This document shows, in pieces, positions 30,463-41,229 of a DNA stretch of 64,000 nt. This DNA comes from Antedon bifida. Taxonomy: Eukaryota; Echinodermata; Crinoidea; Comatulida; Antedonidae. The stretch spans positions 19,535,001 through 19,599,000 of the forward strand of contig OY727095.1 in assembly GCA_963402885.1 (NCBI GenBank), read 5' to 3'. A model generated the notes under the pieces. It was not told where the DNA came from. It was given only the letters and a program-made list of their open reading frames with translations, and ran no database searches. Within the stretch, counting starts at the first letter, position 1. Each line of letters begins with the position of its first letter. A program made the translations under genes and the position numbers.

Positions 30463-31858
30463 CCTCTCGTGAATCCTCTGACAAAGATGAAAGAGGCATC
30501 CCTTAATTTGGGCATCTGGGAAAACTTGCCTAAGGGCGTTTCTTGCCGCCATTTCATAGTCAATCCGTATTGTCGTTGGGTTGAAGTCGCCCAGCTGTCG
30601 AATGACTTCCAAAACACGTATGTATGTAGGCTGTGTCTTGTTTCTTAGGAGGGCATAGACAAGTGGTACTACATGGCCCTCGTAAACACCATGCACTGTC
30701 CACAGTTGGAAAAATATCGCTGGGACGACTTTAAATGTTCCGTCCGCAAACCAGTGGTTAGACGCTGATAGGACCTATACATGCAAGAAAATTTACATTT
30801 AGCGTGACTCATTACTTATTATAATAACAACTGCACGATTTAATTAATTAATTTGAAATGGTAAGATGAGATACCTGAATGTTTCTTTCTGTGGCAAACA
30901 GGAGAATGCGCTGAGGGTCATCTCTGCCACAGTCGTGACATAAAAACGGCTTCCCGGCTAGCGACATTGTCTGGTCTGGTACTATGTCGAGCTCGTCTAT
31001 GGTCCTTGGTATAGGCAATGCATTGGGGTTGTTCAACTGTCGTTGTCTCCTAATGTTTCGTCGAATGTTATTCACTTCTGGAAGGGCAACTCGGCCTTCT
31101 TCAGTGGCCTGAGGTAGTGTCCTCATTAATATCTGCTGTGGGCGTTCATTTGTTGTTGTGGCTCTTCGTTTGGTTGCGGCTTTCACTTTTTCGGCGTTTA
31201 CCTTTCCATGGGAAGGCGGATGTTAGTGTTCAGTCTGTCCTCTAAACCTGTCGTCACCTAAAACCTAAAACAAAAACAGCTTAAAATTAAAATTGATAAT
31301 CACAATGTTTGATAAATTCAAAATTAAAACAATTTCACACATTTTTAAGCATAATATTTAAACAGGTACAGGCCGAGTCTTCTCGGATAAGGACTATAAA
31401 CCGTAGGTCATGTAAAGAACCAGTAGATCTTTCGAAGCAGAGCATGGCACGACTTTTTATGGGAAAAACATGTAGTCCAAAAGTGTAGGCCTAGCTTTTT
31501 AACATTTCTAGATTTTATGTATGCCACACATCGATCCCATATCTAGATTATAAGTTAGTATGTCACCATACGGTCAGACATAGATTTCGGTACTAAACAG
31601 TGTCTAAAGTAAGCCTATTTCGGCCAATTATTGAGGCATAATTGATAAAAGCTAACTTTCAATACTGACCTGAACCTTTGCTCTACACTCTTTTTTATTT
31701 CTTCGTTGTTCGCATTCGAAGGACTGCCATCCGTCAGCAAGGTCTTTCTTTTTAACATATATAAATCCACCGAGGAGTAGCTTCCTTGAACCACGAGTAC
31801 TTTCAATCCACTCCATCTTATTCTTAGTCGGAGAAATACGTGTGATGTGACTCGACAA
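30463..31858 (-). pseudogene. FLYWCH-MULE transposase, three predicted exons, C-terminus missing
   Basis: Predicted minus-strand exons are 31858-31670, 31264-30875 and 30774-30463, each bounded by GT donors (CAG|GTCAGT, CAG|GTATCT, AGG|GTAAGT) and AG acceptors, all joining in phase. Exon 1 from the ATG at 31858 encodes a FLYWCH zinc finger (STRGSRKLLLGGFIYVKKKD, FECEQRRNKKECRAKVQ). Exon 2 starts VLGDDRFRGQTEH, has a TAA stop at the residue between the two zinc-ligand histidines, then HPPSHGKVNAEKVKAATKRR and ends FLCHDCGRDDPQRILLFATE. Exon 3 encodes the MULE DDE core: SASNHWFADGTFKVVPAIFF, GVYEGHVVPLVYALLRNKT, TTIRIDYEMAARNALRQVFP and GCLFHLCQRIHER. The first two catalytic acidic positions (ADGTF, IDYE) are intact. 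No exon for the last third was found. Confidence 0.8.
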
Positions 31859-31994
31859 TTAAACTGAAGTGTACTAAAACTATAGTTTTCTCTTTCCACA
31901 TGGCTCCTTATCGGCATCGGCAGTTTGACGCGTATATCTATACCATATCTGATTATCACGGTAACGCGCGCTGTTTTTGATGTCGGAGTACAAA

Positions 31995-32700
31995 GCCATG
32001 CCGGTAATTGTCCGGGGATAATTTTCAGGGGGTAATTGTTCCTAGGGGGTAATTGTCCGGGTGGTAGTTGTTCAGGGGTTAGTTGTCCTACGGACGTAGT
32101 TGTTTTAAAAGATTATTTGCCCTCGTAGTATTGTCCAGGTCCAGGAGGTAGTTGTCCTACGGGGAGTATTGTGTCAGGGGTAGTTGTCTGCGGGGTAATT
32201 ACCAGGTGGGGGGAGGGGGTAATTGTCCGGGGGGGGGGGGGGGGGGGGGCTAATTTTCAGGGGGTAATTGTTCCTTGGGGGTAATTGTCCGGGGGGTAGT
32301 TGTCCAGGGGTTAGTTGTCCTACGGAGGTAGTTGTCCTAAAAGATTATTTGCCCTCGTAGTATTGTCCAGGTCCAGGAGGTAGTTGTCCTACGGGGAGTA
32401 TTGTGTCAGAGGTAGTTGTCCGCGGGGTAATTAACGAGGGGGGGGGGGGGGGTAATTGTCCGGGGTGGGGAGGGGTTAATTGTCCGGGGGTAATTGTTCC
32501 TAGGGGTTAATTGTCCGGGGGATAGTTGTCCAGGGGGTTGTTGTCCTAAGGGGGTTGTTGTCCTAAGGGGGTAGTTGTCCGGGGGGTATTTGTCCGGGGG
32601 TAGTTGTCCTAAAGGGGTAGTTGTCCTAGGGGGTAGTTGTCCAGGTGGTGGTTGTCCGGGGGAGGTAGTTTTCCGGGGGGGGGTAAATGTCCAGGGGATG
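31995..32700. repeat. G-rich tandem array, right end of MULE element
   Basis: Units based on GGGGGTAGTTGTCC and GGGGTAATTGTCC, inverted relative to the left array. It holds a 232-bp internal duplication (32019-32250 and 32251-32432, both including AAAAGATTATTTGCCCTCGT) and a run of about 21 G at 32229-32249. Plus-strand readings through it are artefacts. Runs of four or more G at short spacing could form G-quadruplexes. Confidence 0.95.
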
Positions 32701-32724
32701 AATATCCGGATATACGTGCTTTGG

Positions 32725-33140
32725 ATGTTAAGCGAACTTACAAATCATCCAGTGCTGAAGAGCGAGGAATATATCATCTATGACTTAATTCGTATAAACC
32801 GAATGGAGAAGAAGAAATGGCGTAACAAAGTGAAATACCTGTATGACCAAGGGACAAAGCGAGAGAATGGCTAATGGATATACATATTCTATCAAACAGT
32901 ATATCTATACATTACTGTACTCTTGTAAGCCTACCAGTGGCTTGTATGCTATTGAAGTACAAATATAAGTCATGATTTATACCTTATTGCTTTTTATAAT
33001 ATTCACTTTTTTTTTTTATTATGCCTTTCTAATTATTGTATACCAAATTGCTTGACCTAATACAACAGCTACGACCTGGGCCAAAACTTAAACACAAATT
33101 GCAGAAACCAGAAACACAAATGGTACATTCACAAATGAAA
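32725..33140. other. Gypsy RT sliver and gene-poor flank
   Basis: 32717-32750 matches minus-strand RT of the 19 kb Gypsy copy (GTGCTTTGGATGTTAAGCGA). The rest includes a short plus-strand reading (RINRMEKKKWRNKVKYLYDQ) with no family likeness and AT-rich sequence. Confidence 0.5.
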
Positions 33141-33148
33141 GAACACAT

Positions 33149-33703
33149 TTGTATGCAGCTTATGAGTTGTCTCTTCTACTTGTTAAAAATGTTGATGATG
33201 CAGATGTAATTGCAGATCTTGGACATAAAATCACCATGAAAGAACAACAAATCAAGGACTTAGTAGTAGTTTATTTTTTTTTATTCTATATTATTTTTCT
33301 TCACCTTTACTTTTTACTAGAAAATAATATTTCTGATTTTATTAACAATTTTCTTTTCTTTAACAGGTATCTTGATGGCACATTCAAGTTAGTCAAGCGG
33401 CCCTTCTACCAACTCTTCAGCGTGCATAGTTTTATTCGCTCCGGTACCTCAACGAAGCAAGTTCCGCTGATGTTTGTAGTGATGTCCGGAAAACGAAGCA
33501 ACGACTACACAGCTGTTCTCCGATCTATCCTTGGGATGTTGCCTTGCCGTCAACGTGGTACGGATAGTCAAGTCCAGAAATATGGATTGCAGCAGGCCTA
33601 CATGCATGACGTTGGTACCCGGTTGAGTATATGCCAAACAGTTTCCATCCAGGCCGAACATGTTTTCCGTGAAGAAATCATCCGAACTCAGTCTATTTTT
33701 TAG
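33149..33703 (+). pseudogene. MULE transposase fragment, DDE core start
   Basis: An ORF open through a likely intron. The exon starting at 33367, after the acceptor TTTCTTTAACAG, encodes YLDGTFKLVKRPFYQLFSVH, SGTSTKQVPLMFVVMSGKR and TAVLRSILGMLP. It then jumps to VQKYGLQQAYMHDVGTR, losing the block with the second acidic residue. This is the same MULE type as 17839-18480, here without frameshift in the first block and with the DGT motif intact. The preceding part (ELSLLLVKNVDDADVIADLG) is a possible upstream exon that I do not recognise. The end overlaps the start of repeat R copy B at 33633. Confidence 0.75.
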
Positions 33704-34233
33704 TTGAATAAATTAATTGGAATATTTACGTGAAATTGTGAACATTATAAATGTGTAACAGTTGTTTTACAAAAAACAGAGCACATCAGCATTTGTTTTC
33801 AGAGAACATAAATAACTATAATTAACTATATTGCACTTAATCGTGTTTTACAATTACGTCCTGCACCAAAGCGACACACCCACATTATACACAATGACGC
33901 TTTGGCGTTTCATATAAAATGCATTGTTATGGATTGGTGGCCGCTTTCGCTCGCAGCTGCTTTGGTCATAATTGCTCTAGCCTACTCTAATCTAGGCCAG
34001 GCTAGGCCGGAAAGTTGCTTCTCTGTAGGCTGCTAGAGAGCACAGGCCTAGGGTATACGCCCTAGAATTCGCACAGTGTCATATTTCACCCGCCCACCTC
34101 ATAAATATTCATTTTTAAACATAACCCATCAACCAATCAAAACACTTTGCTCACTGAACTGTAAAATTACTTCGCTGCTTCAATCGTAACGTAGGTCCGA
34201 GCAGTTTACCGCGAAACTTTAAATTAAAAAACC
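33633..34233. repeat. Repeat R, copy B (partner 23202-24149)
   Basis: Same landmarks as copy A but without the MITE and without the following hairpin. The segment 33768-33798 is the reverse complement of 23290-23320 in copy A, a local inversion between otherwise collinear copies. 34240-34570 holds no gene. Confidence 0.85.
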
Positions 34234-34579
34234 TAATATATTGCAAGTCAAGGTAGGTACAAAATTTGAATTTTTCTTAATTACGCAATTACCTAATGAG
34301 TATGGGCCACGTGTAAAAGCCCACAAAATCTAAATTTAAAGAGATACTAATTTATGATTTATATGGTATTATAAATAATTTGTTCGTCTGATGCTTACGT
34401 CATCAACCGATTATAGGGGAGGGAGAGCGAATACCAGGTCACCTTCTCATAGTTGGATTCAAAATTCGCCGGGTTAGTGGCGATATACTTTTGTATAATA
34501 TACTGGTTTTGGGTGATTAGATGCTTCTTAGCCGTCATAACTAGGCATTTTAACCAAATGTAACTCAGTAAAAGTTTTC

Positions 34580-36137
34580 TATTGAATAGCTATGGAAGGA
34601 CGATGACGGAAATGAAGAGAGTAGTCAAGAAGTTTCTGGATGCCGATGGCAGACCAAACCCTTTCGTTGATAATCTGCCTGGTCGTCGATGGACGCGTAA
34701 CTTTTTATGTCGTCATCCAGAACTATCAATGCGCCTACCTGAGGCACTAGGAAGATAACGTGCTGATGTGACGGTCAATAAAATCCAGAGGTGGTTTAGG
34801 GAGTGTTCCGACTACATGGTTGAGAGCAAGAACGAAATCGGCTTCCCTCTCCAAGGGAAGATCGAGAGGGTCATTGCACCCAAGGGGGCAAAGAATGTCC
34901 ACCAACAAACGGCATGTAATGCAATAGGGCAATACATCCCGCCGCTGATCATATTTCCGGGTGTTCGGTTTGCCCATGACCCCCTTGAAGGTGCACCAAC
35001 CGATTCGTCTTTCGCAAAATTCCAGACCGGCTGGATGAATTCAGATTTTTTTTACAAATACATAACCAATCATTTTCATCCTTTTTTTCGATCACTTCAC
35101 ATTCCATTTCCAATTATTTTATTTGTGGATGGGCACGTATCGCACATCAACCTAGAGACGGCCAACTTTTGTTAAGAAAATGACATAATTCTTTACTGCT
35201 TGCCATCACATGCCAGTCACATTATCCAACCTCTTGATGTGGCTGTGTACAAGTCGGTCAAGGCATCCTTGGTACAACTGTGTACGCGAGTACACCATAC
35301 AACATCCTGGTCAAGTTGTCACCAAGCAAGCCTTCTCTTCGGTGTTTGCGGAGGCATGGAAAGAGGGCGCAAAATCAAAAAATGCCATTTCTGGATTTCG
35401 GAAATGTTGTTTATTTCCATTAAATCCTGCCGCCGTTGACACCGACAAGCTACTGCCCTCCACCGTTTATCACGACCACACGTCATTAACACCAGCATCT
35501 ACTTTATCTACTTCAACCACCACCACCCCCCAAATACGACAACCAACAACAACAACATCATCACCTACGAAGACCGCCCTTCTTGCTCTGGAATCCGCCA
35601 TCGGTCCTGACTTGATTGCCACATACCATCGTCGGCTTCGAGAAGGGTACCATGTGTCGGATCCCATGTACGAAACATGGAAAAAACTTAAGACCGTTGA
35701 CCCAACAACATCAGGGACGTCACACACCGTTCCCCTTCCTAGACGACCATCAGCCTCGGTAGGAAGGCATCCGGAAACTTCATATACATCGCCATCCCTA
35801 GAGCAGCACTTGGTTTATCCAAGAAGGGAATACCAACCAAAATCTCATGCAAATAAAAAGGTGATGCCAAATGTCATATCTGGAACGATATTTCGTGAAA
35901 TGTGGAGAGAGAAAGAAGAAAAGAAGAGGAAAGAAGAAAAGAAGAGGGAAGAAGAAGCAAAAGAAGAAAGAAAGAGAGTAGAATAGAAAACGAAAAAAAA
36001 AAATTAAAAACCAAAAAAAGAACACCCCGACAACAGATAGATGAAAACATCTGCAGCAAGTGCCAAAAGCAGTACGACGACAACATAGGTAACTGGATCG
36101 GTTGCGAGAGCTGTCCACGCTGGTATCATCATCCTTT
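34580..36137 (+). pseudogene. Pogo/Tigger-like transposase with C-terminal zinc finger, copy B
   Basis: It starts RTMTEMKRVVKKFLDADGR and RRWTRNFLCRHPELSMRLPE, without the stop of copy A. It then has VNKIQRWFRECSDYMVES and a 16-residue deletion that removes the FNADE block with the first catalytic Asp. It continues ACNAIGQYIPPLIIFPGVRF, FVDGHVSHINLETANF (second acidic residue) and, after a stop and shift, SHASHIIQPLDVAVYKSVKA (third). The C-terminal half (35210-35986 frame) is Thr/Pro-rich, then REMWREKEEKKRKEEKKREE, a charged coil. A shifted NICSKCQKQYDDNIGNWIGC with ESCPRWYHH gives a PHD-like finger truncated at 36137. It is longer than copy A, but neither is intact. Confidence 0.8.
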
Positions 36138-36249
36138 AAAACTATAGAGGGCGTGTACGAATATTGGTACTAACGATGAGAAAAGGCGAATTCTAACTAT
36201 AATATTTTAACCCCCACCATAATTTATGCTATTAATATTATTATTCTAT

Positions 36250-36350
36250 ATTTTTCTTTGACAGTCTTAACTAACTGACATGGCATGGTGGCCTTATACC
36301 AAAGAGGAGATATGGCTCAAGATTGGAGGAGACAAGGGAGGGGGAAACTA
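36250..36350 (+). pseudogene. GGDKGGG-family fragment
   Basis: The plus-strand reading MAWWPYTKEEIWLKIGGDKG, with two further glycines, matches the block WHDDHISSDQMWIKIGGDKG of the larger copy at 38060. Only about 30 residues survive. The family is unassigned but repeated in invertebrate genomes. Confidence 0.45.
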
Positions 36351-36685
36351 AATAATGTAACAGATTTATAATACCTTACAAGAATGTATGGCATAACAGG
36401 AGGTAATGGTAAGACAATAATAATAACAATGATATTGGTCATTCATTAGTAAGGTTATCAGGGAAACCTGATGAATGGAAAAAAGTGGCACAAGAAATTT
36501 AAGGGTAAATGTAACATGCCACATGCTATGTGTGATGATATGAACCTTGTGATTTGATTGAAGATTAAAGCGAATTTGCAGACGAAAGCGCAAAAGGTGC
36601 CCATGGAGCAACTCAAGCTAATTAATGCGGCGCCTTCGCTACCGAATTCACCACGTTGAAGTTGAAAATCGAATGACACCAACAA

Positions 36686-36952
36686 ATGCTATTTGATGTT
36701 CACACTGAAATGGTCCGTCGCGACAAAATTATGGTTCGATTTGATGTGTGGTGCTTCACATGTCAATTGTTCAACAAGCTGATGGAAACTTTATTTTTCA
36801 ATAGCAGTCCCAAGCATGATGCCCTTCTGATTAACATTATTACAACCTACAATTCCCCATCAAGGAGAAAGTCACTACTTGACCTGAGTAAGACAAGGTG
36901 GGCAGCGACGCAAGGCATATCAGCACTTTTTTCAGGCATATATACATTGTAA
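36686..36952 (+). CDS. hAT-like (DUF4371-type) fragment
   Basis: An 88-residue plus-strand ORF with SPSRRKSLLDLSKTRWAATQ near its end. The L-x-x-L-x-x-T-R-W motif is the conserved block that precedes the C-terminal half of hAT-type transposases and their DUF4371 relatives. The N-terminal half is not recognisable, and the dimerisation domain is absent. 36360-36680 and 36960-38040 show no gene. Confidence 0.35.
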   Translation: MLFDVHTEMVRRDKIMVRFDVWCFTCQLFNKLMETLFFNSSPKHDALLINIITTYNSPSRRKSLLDLSKTRWAATQGISALFSGIYTL

Positions 36953-38049
36953 GACAGGGACAATCCCTAATGGATGCATAATAACGAAGGTTTTCACCTT
37001 GAGAAAGGTAATTGTATCAATGATCAAAGAAGTAAAGTTGGAGTACAGAGAAATAAGAAGGTACTGAACAAAAAGCACCAAGGGTAGCTAAGAAACTGAA
37101 TGTGATAACGCAGATTTGAATGGCCCTTTGCAGTATTATCTGTGTGTAAAGCTTCTGCAGAGTTGTATAATGATGAAGATTAGTTTCCAAACATTTTTTA
37201 CTTAAGATTGCCTGTGTCATTCCAGTGACGTCATATATTTGTGAGCGCAGCTAAAGTTCCACGAGAAGCAGAATAACTATATGCGGTGCAGTGTGGGTCA
37301 GAATCGACTAAATTCTCTTGCAATTCGATTTTGATAGATGAGGTAATTGACATTTTTCTTAGAAAAAAAACCTAGGAGATTGCAGTTCCTAAGTATACTC
37401 CGTGCTCAATAATTATGCAATCACTTAATTATATAAGTATATATAAGTATTTACAGACCACCTGAATCTAAAATCCAATTGTTTAATAATCAATTGACAG
37501 AAGTTACTTATCAAATAGAAAACAATTTGTGAGCGTGGAAGGTCATAAATCAGAATTCTTGCAACGTACTGTGCAAAATCCTGCTTAGCAGTGGCACTTG
37601 TATCCGGCATAGTTAAGATAGTATAACAAACAATAGACCAGGAGCTCTATTAAGCGGACATCTTACTTTGACAAGTACATGCGACTGACTGAGAATCTTC
37701 AGACTCTGGAAGCATAATGGTGTGATCATCACACAATTAATATTTAAACATTAGTAAAACAAAAGAAATTATTTTTGACTTTTTCGTAATCTGCTCCAAA
37801 TCATGAATCTATTATTTGAATTAATAATTCAATTGTTAAAAGGGTGCTGTCTAACCACAAATACAAAGTTATACTGGTTTACAAAAAAACACCATAATCA
37901 ATAACAACTTAATTTCCGAATACGTCCCTATGGCACATTCATGTAACGACACAGGGGATATGATAATAAAAAACAGCTTGGGTTTATGTTGCTAGTCTAA
38001 ACAACAAAATCTGCCAGCAGTATGATGGACTAGAAAAGTAAAATAAATA

Positions 38050-39300
38050 TTGAAATCTTTTACAGAATAATTCTTCTAACATGGCACGATGACCACATTT
38101 CATCAGATCAAATGTGGATTAAGATCGGAGGTGATAAGGGTGGTGGAAATTTGCTTCAGCTTTGACATGTTCCACGCCCCAATGCCCCAAAATAATACCA
38201 TCATTATTGCTTTGAGGCCGATTCTAGTTTTAACTTGAGAACTGGTCTCAAGAATATCTTGCCTCAACTCGAAGAGCTGCAAAATTCCACATTAATTTTT
38301 AAAATATATATATATATATATATTTGTGTAAATTGGACAAATTATTAACTGGCTCCAGGGAGAAACAAGTCAAGTATATGTATTTGGAGACTACGTGTAT
38401 TTGGCTCGTATTTATGGCCTAAAGATATATTGTCCCCCTAAAAAATAATTAAAAAAATTTTTTTTGTTGAATATGCCATTTTTTTTATTATTATTCACTA
38501 TGACCAAAAACTTGATCCAACAAAATGTAATTTAAATATAAATTAAATTAAAATATACCTAAATTGTCTGGAAGACAATGGTTTTTGGTTGAAATTAACC
38601 ATTTCTTTTGTCTTTTTATAAGTGAAATAATTATTTTTGATGATTTATTTTCTACAGAAGTGAATAACTTTATTAAAACTCTGAAATTGCCTATTCAAAA
38701 TCTGATTTTATATATCTTAATTTTTTATGTTTTTGGGGGACAATACATCTTTAACAGGTGCAAACGTTAAACAAACAGAAAATATGTATCACATGTACTG
38801 CAATTATTAGCAATTGATAAATGATGGATATTTGAAAGCAAATGTGTTAAAATTTGTTTTCAAGGAAGACATTACTGCTTGTGGTGCCATGCAACCAAAA
38901 AAAAAACAAATCAAAACTACCAACTTGACACCCTAAAGGAAGACTTGGACAGGTTCAGAGGGGCTGCTGGTGACATAACTAAAGCCAAGAATTTGATACA
39001 AGTTCCTATTGACCATGTAAGTATTAAAACATTATTTTCTAAAAGCTTGCATGACTTTATTTCCTAAAACAAGGTAATTATTTTGTTTCCTCACTTTTTT
39101 ATATCCTGGTTTACATATTAAAGCCTAAGCTTATATATAAGACTAAGCATTTCAACAGTCTCGAGGCATCTTGTCAGCGACTGGATAACATCATTCTAAG
39201 GACATTCTTAAAGCATGTTGAAATGACAAACAAGATCAAAGACCTGGAATACAAGGCAGACGGTATTCACAATTCAAATGACCAACTGAAAGACTACTTT
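38050..39300 (+). pseudogene. GGDKGGG-family mobile-element protein, multi-exon remnant
   Basis: The plus-strand pieces, in shifting frames and split by AT-rich introns, are WHDDHISSDQMWIKIGGDKG, CFEADSSFNLRTGLKNILPQ, ETSQVYVFGDYVYLARIYGL (38368-38420), GRHYCLWCHATKKKTNQNYQ with DTLKEDLDRFRGAAGDITKA and NLIQVPIDHV (38868-39020), and CQRLDNIILRTFLKHVEMTN (39170-39230). The order, a GGDKGG motif then a GDYxFL motif then a CLWC motif, is familiar from unassigned proteins present in many copies in invertebrates. The CLWC pair may bind metal. GGD and GDY acids could be catalytic, but this is speculation. Not functional here. Confidence 0.5.
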
Positions 39301-40225
39301 AAGTGTCTTCATGTTATTAGATGATAACAATGGAACAACTGAGAGAATCATAAATGATAGCATGCACGCCCAGCTCAACACCCTCAACAGATACAATTGG
39401 ACAATAGTATCTACCTTTAAATACCTCAAAAGTATCAGTGCTAGTTCCCCTTCGCATCATCTTGTATTTCGACTCAAAATCAGCAAAACAACAACTAGCT
39501 CCGCCAGAATGGCGAGAGCTTGTTAGCAGCATTACTCAACAAGTTATTTTTACTATTTTTAAGCCGTACGACGTCAAAACTACAAGACGATCATGATTCT
39601 TGATGCTTTTTCTCTTTTTACTTCAAGAGGTTGCAACTCTCTTGAGTGCCCTTCTAGTTTGCATTGATTTGTGGAATTCTATCTCTCCATCATATGTGAT
39701 AACTAAAATGATGTCTCTACCTAGAGTAGTTATGGTGATACGTAAATTCTGTGTGAAAGCACAGTCAATGGAATGGAATTGGTGAAAGTTACCTCAATCC
39801 TTTGAAAATAAGGTCAGGTCAAATACAGCACTTATGGTAATTTGGTGGACAAAAAAAAACTATCTACAACTAGTGGTTGACGTTCTAAGGGTAGGGCCTA
39901 TACCCTATATTTTAACTCTTAATAGGCATATTTCAGCTAATTTGCATGTTTCATATTTTCGTACGTTTCCGATGTGTGATTTGTAGAATTCCATCCCCTC
40001 ATCATATATGAAATTATATAGACTAAAATGAAGTTTCTACCTAGAATTACGAAGGTTTGTACCCATGGATATATATCAACCAGGTACTGTGAATCACATC
40101 GAAATAATAACAAGAGGACAATTGCTAAGAAAAGGGTGTGTTACAGGCTCTGTAGCCTATGTTTTCACCAAAATGAATAAAGAGGATGAGGGAATAAAAA
40201 AGGTCAATTTTGATTATCTGGTGAT
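39300..40225. other. No gene recognised
   Basis: Readings such as 39311-39526 on both strands have no family likeness. AT-rich, with a partial internal repeat (ATGTGATAACTAAAATGATG near 39700 and ATATAGACTAAAATGAAG near 40015, each followed by TCTACCTAGA), suggesting an old tandem duplication with a period of about 310 bp. Confidence 0.4.
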
Positions 40226-41100
40226 AACAACAAGCCAATAATTGCAGTGTGCACTCCCCTCATGAAGCGCACCCACGAGACAATCAAGCATGCTGGTGAG
40301 ATTGTCTTTATGTACGCATCATCCAATATGGATCGCAACAACTGTAGTGTGTTTCACTTTAAACTGGTCACTCTGATTCAAAACACTAAATGTTGCTGAC
40401 AATCATTTGTTTATAGTTTGTTAGATCTCTGTAATTTCATTTGTACCTTGTTGTACCACAGATATTCATGACAAATGATTGTGACGCAGAGCAAAACACC
40501 TTAAGAAAAGAATTTCCAGAAGCAACGACTATGCTATGCATCTTTCACATATTGCAGGCGACATGGAGATGGCTATGGAATGGGAAGAACAACATAGTTA
40601 AAGACAAGAGACCAGAGTGTCTGATGATACTGAAAAACATCATGTACGCTGAAGATGAAACAGAAATGATGAAAACATATGTCAATATCAGAGTAAGTTA
40701 TTGGTAGCGTTATTAAAGTAATGTGTATATATTGCGGAATTTACATAGCTTACAATTTTACATTAACTTTTAACTTTTCCATTCAGGAAATTTAAAAAGC
40801 AATTGAAGGCATACATGGACCGAAATTGAAGCCTGGGAATTGTGTATGCGTAAAGATCTAATTACGTGTGGCAACAATACCAATAACTTTGTGGAGGCAA
40901 CACTAAAGGTCCTGCAGGACAAGATTCTTCAACGTACAAACAGCACCTAATCGACATTGCCAATGGGTGATTATAGTATGTTTTGACATACCGATTCATA
41001 CCAAGGAAAAAGAACATAACAAAAGACAATATCACCAAGGTATCAATTCACGTTTTAGATTCATTCAGAACACAACAGCAACTAAACAAAAATTAAGCTT
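40225..41100 (+). pseudogene. MULE-like transposase (NDCDAEQ type), multi-exon remnant
   Basis: The plus-strand pieces are PLMKRTHETIKHAGEIVFMY with SSNMDRNNCSVFHF (40258-40370); after an intron ending ACCACAG, IFMTNDCDAEQNTLRKEFPE, TMLCIFHILQATWRWLWNGK and RPECLMILKNIMYAEDETEM (40463-40700); then EAWELCMRKDLITCGNNTNN, FVEATLKVLQDKILQRTN (40827-40948) and YVLTYRFIPRKKNITKDN. This is the D-D-(E) core of a MULE transposase. The first acid lies in NMDRNN and the second in TNDCDAEQ, and CxFH is conserved. Exon 2 is open. The rest has stops and frameshifts. Confidence 0.7.
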
Positions 41101-41229
41101 AACATAGATAATGTAAATAACTTTTGTTACATAAATTTTTAGATTTTTAGTGTAGTATTTTTAATACTGTACCTTAAAGGGGGAGACTAAAGCCCAATAT
41201 GACACTCAATTTGTTAATACCTGTATACT

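Larger units (their letters stand above)
29201..32724 (-). mobile_element. FLYWCH-MULE DNA transposon with inverted tandem-array ends and 8-bp TSD
   Basis: TGCTTTGG occurs at 29201-29208 and again at 32717-32724. At the uninterrupted homologous site in the Gypsy copy at 19 kb, it occurs once (ACTGCTTTGGATGTTAAG). The DNA between is therefore an insertion of about 3.5 kb with an 8-bp target duplication, in the range known for Mutator-like elements. Its left end is an array of GGACAACTACCCCC units. Its right end is an array of the reverse complement, GGGGGTAGTTGTCC. A FLYWCH-MULE transposase gene lies inside on the minus strand. The outermost bases (GATTCTAGGACA against CGTATATCCGGA) do not form a clean inverted repeat, so the inverted arrays themselves may serve as the ends. 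Confidence 0.75.

Noticed and set aside
32575-32874. Plus-strand ORF with GGSCPGG repeats
   Set aside because: Same artefact in the G-rich array, fused to unrelated downstream sequence.
35798-36118. Phe-rich minus-strand ORF
   Set aside because: Antisense of the Lys/Glu/Arg-rich coil of the transposase.
39311-39532. Coincident plus- and minus-strand ORFs of 71 residues
   Set aside because: Neither has family likeness; mutual antisense readings.
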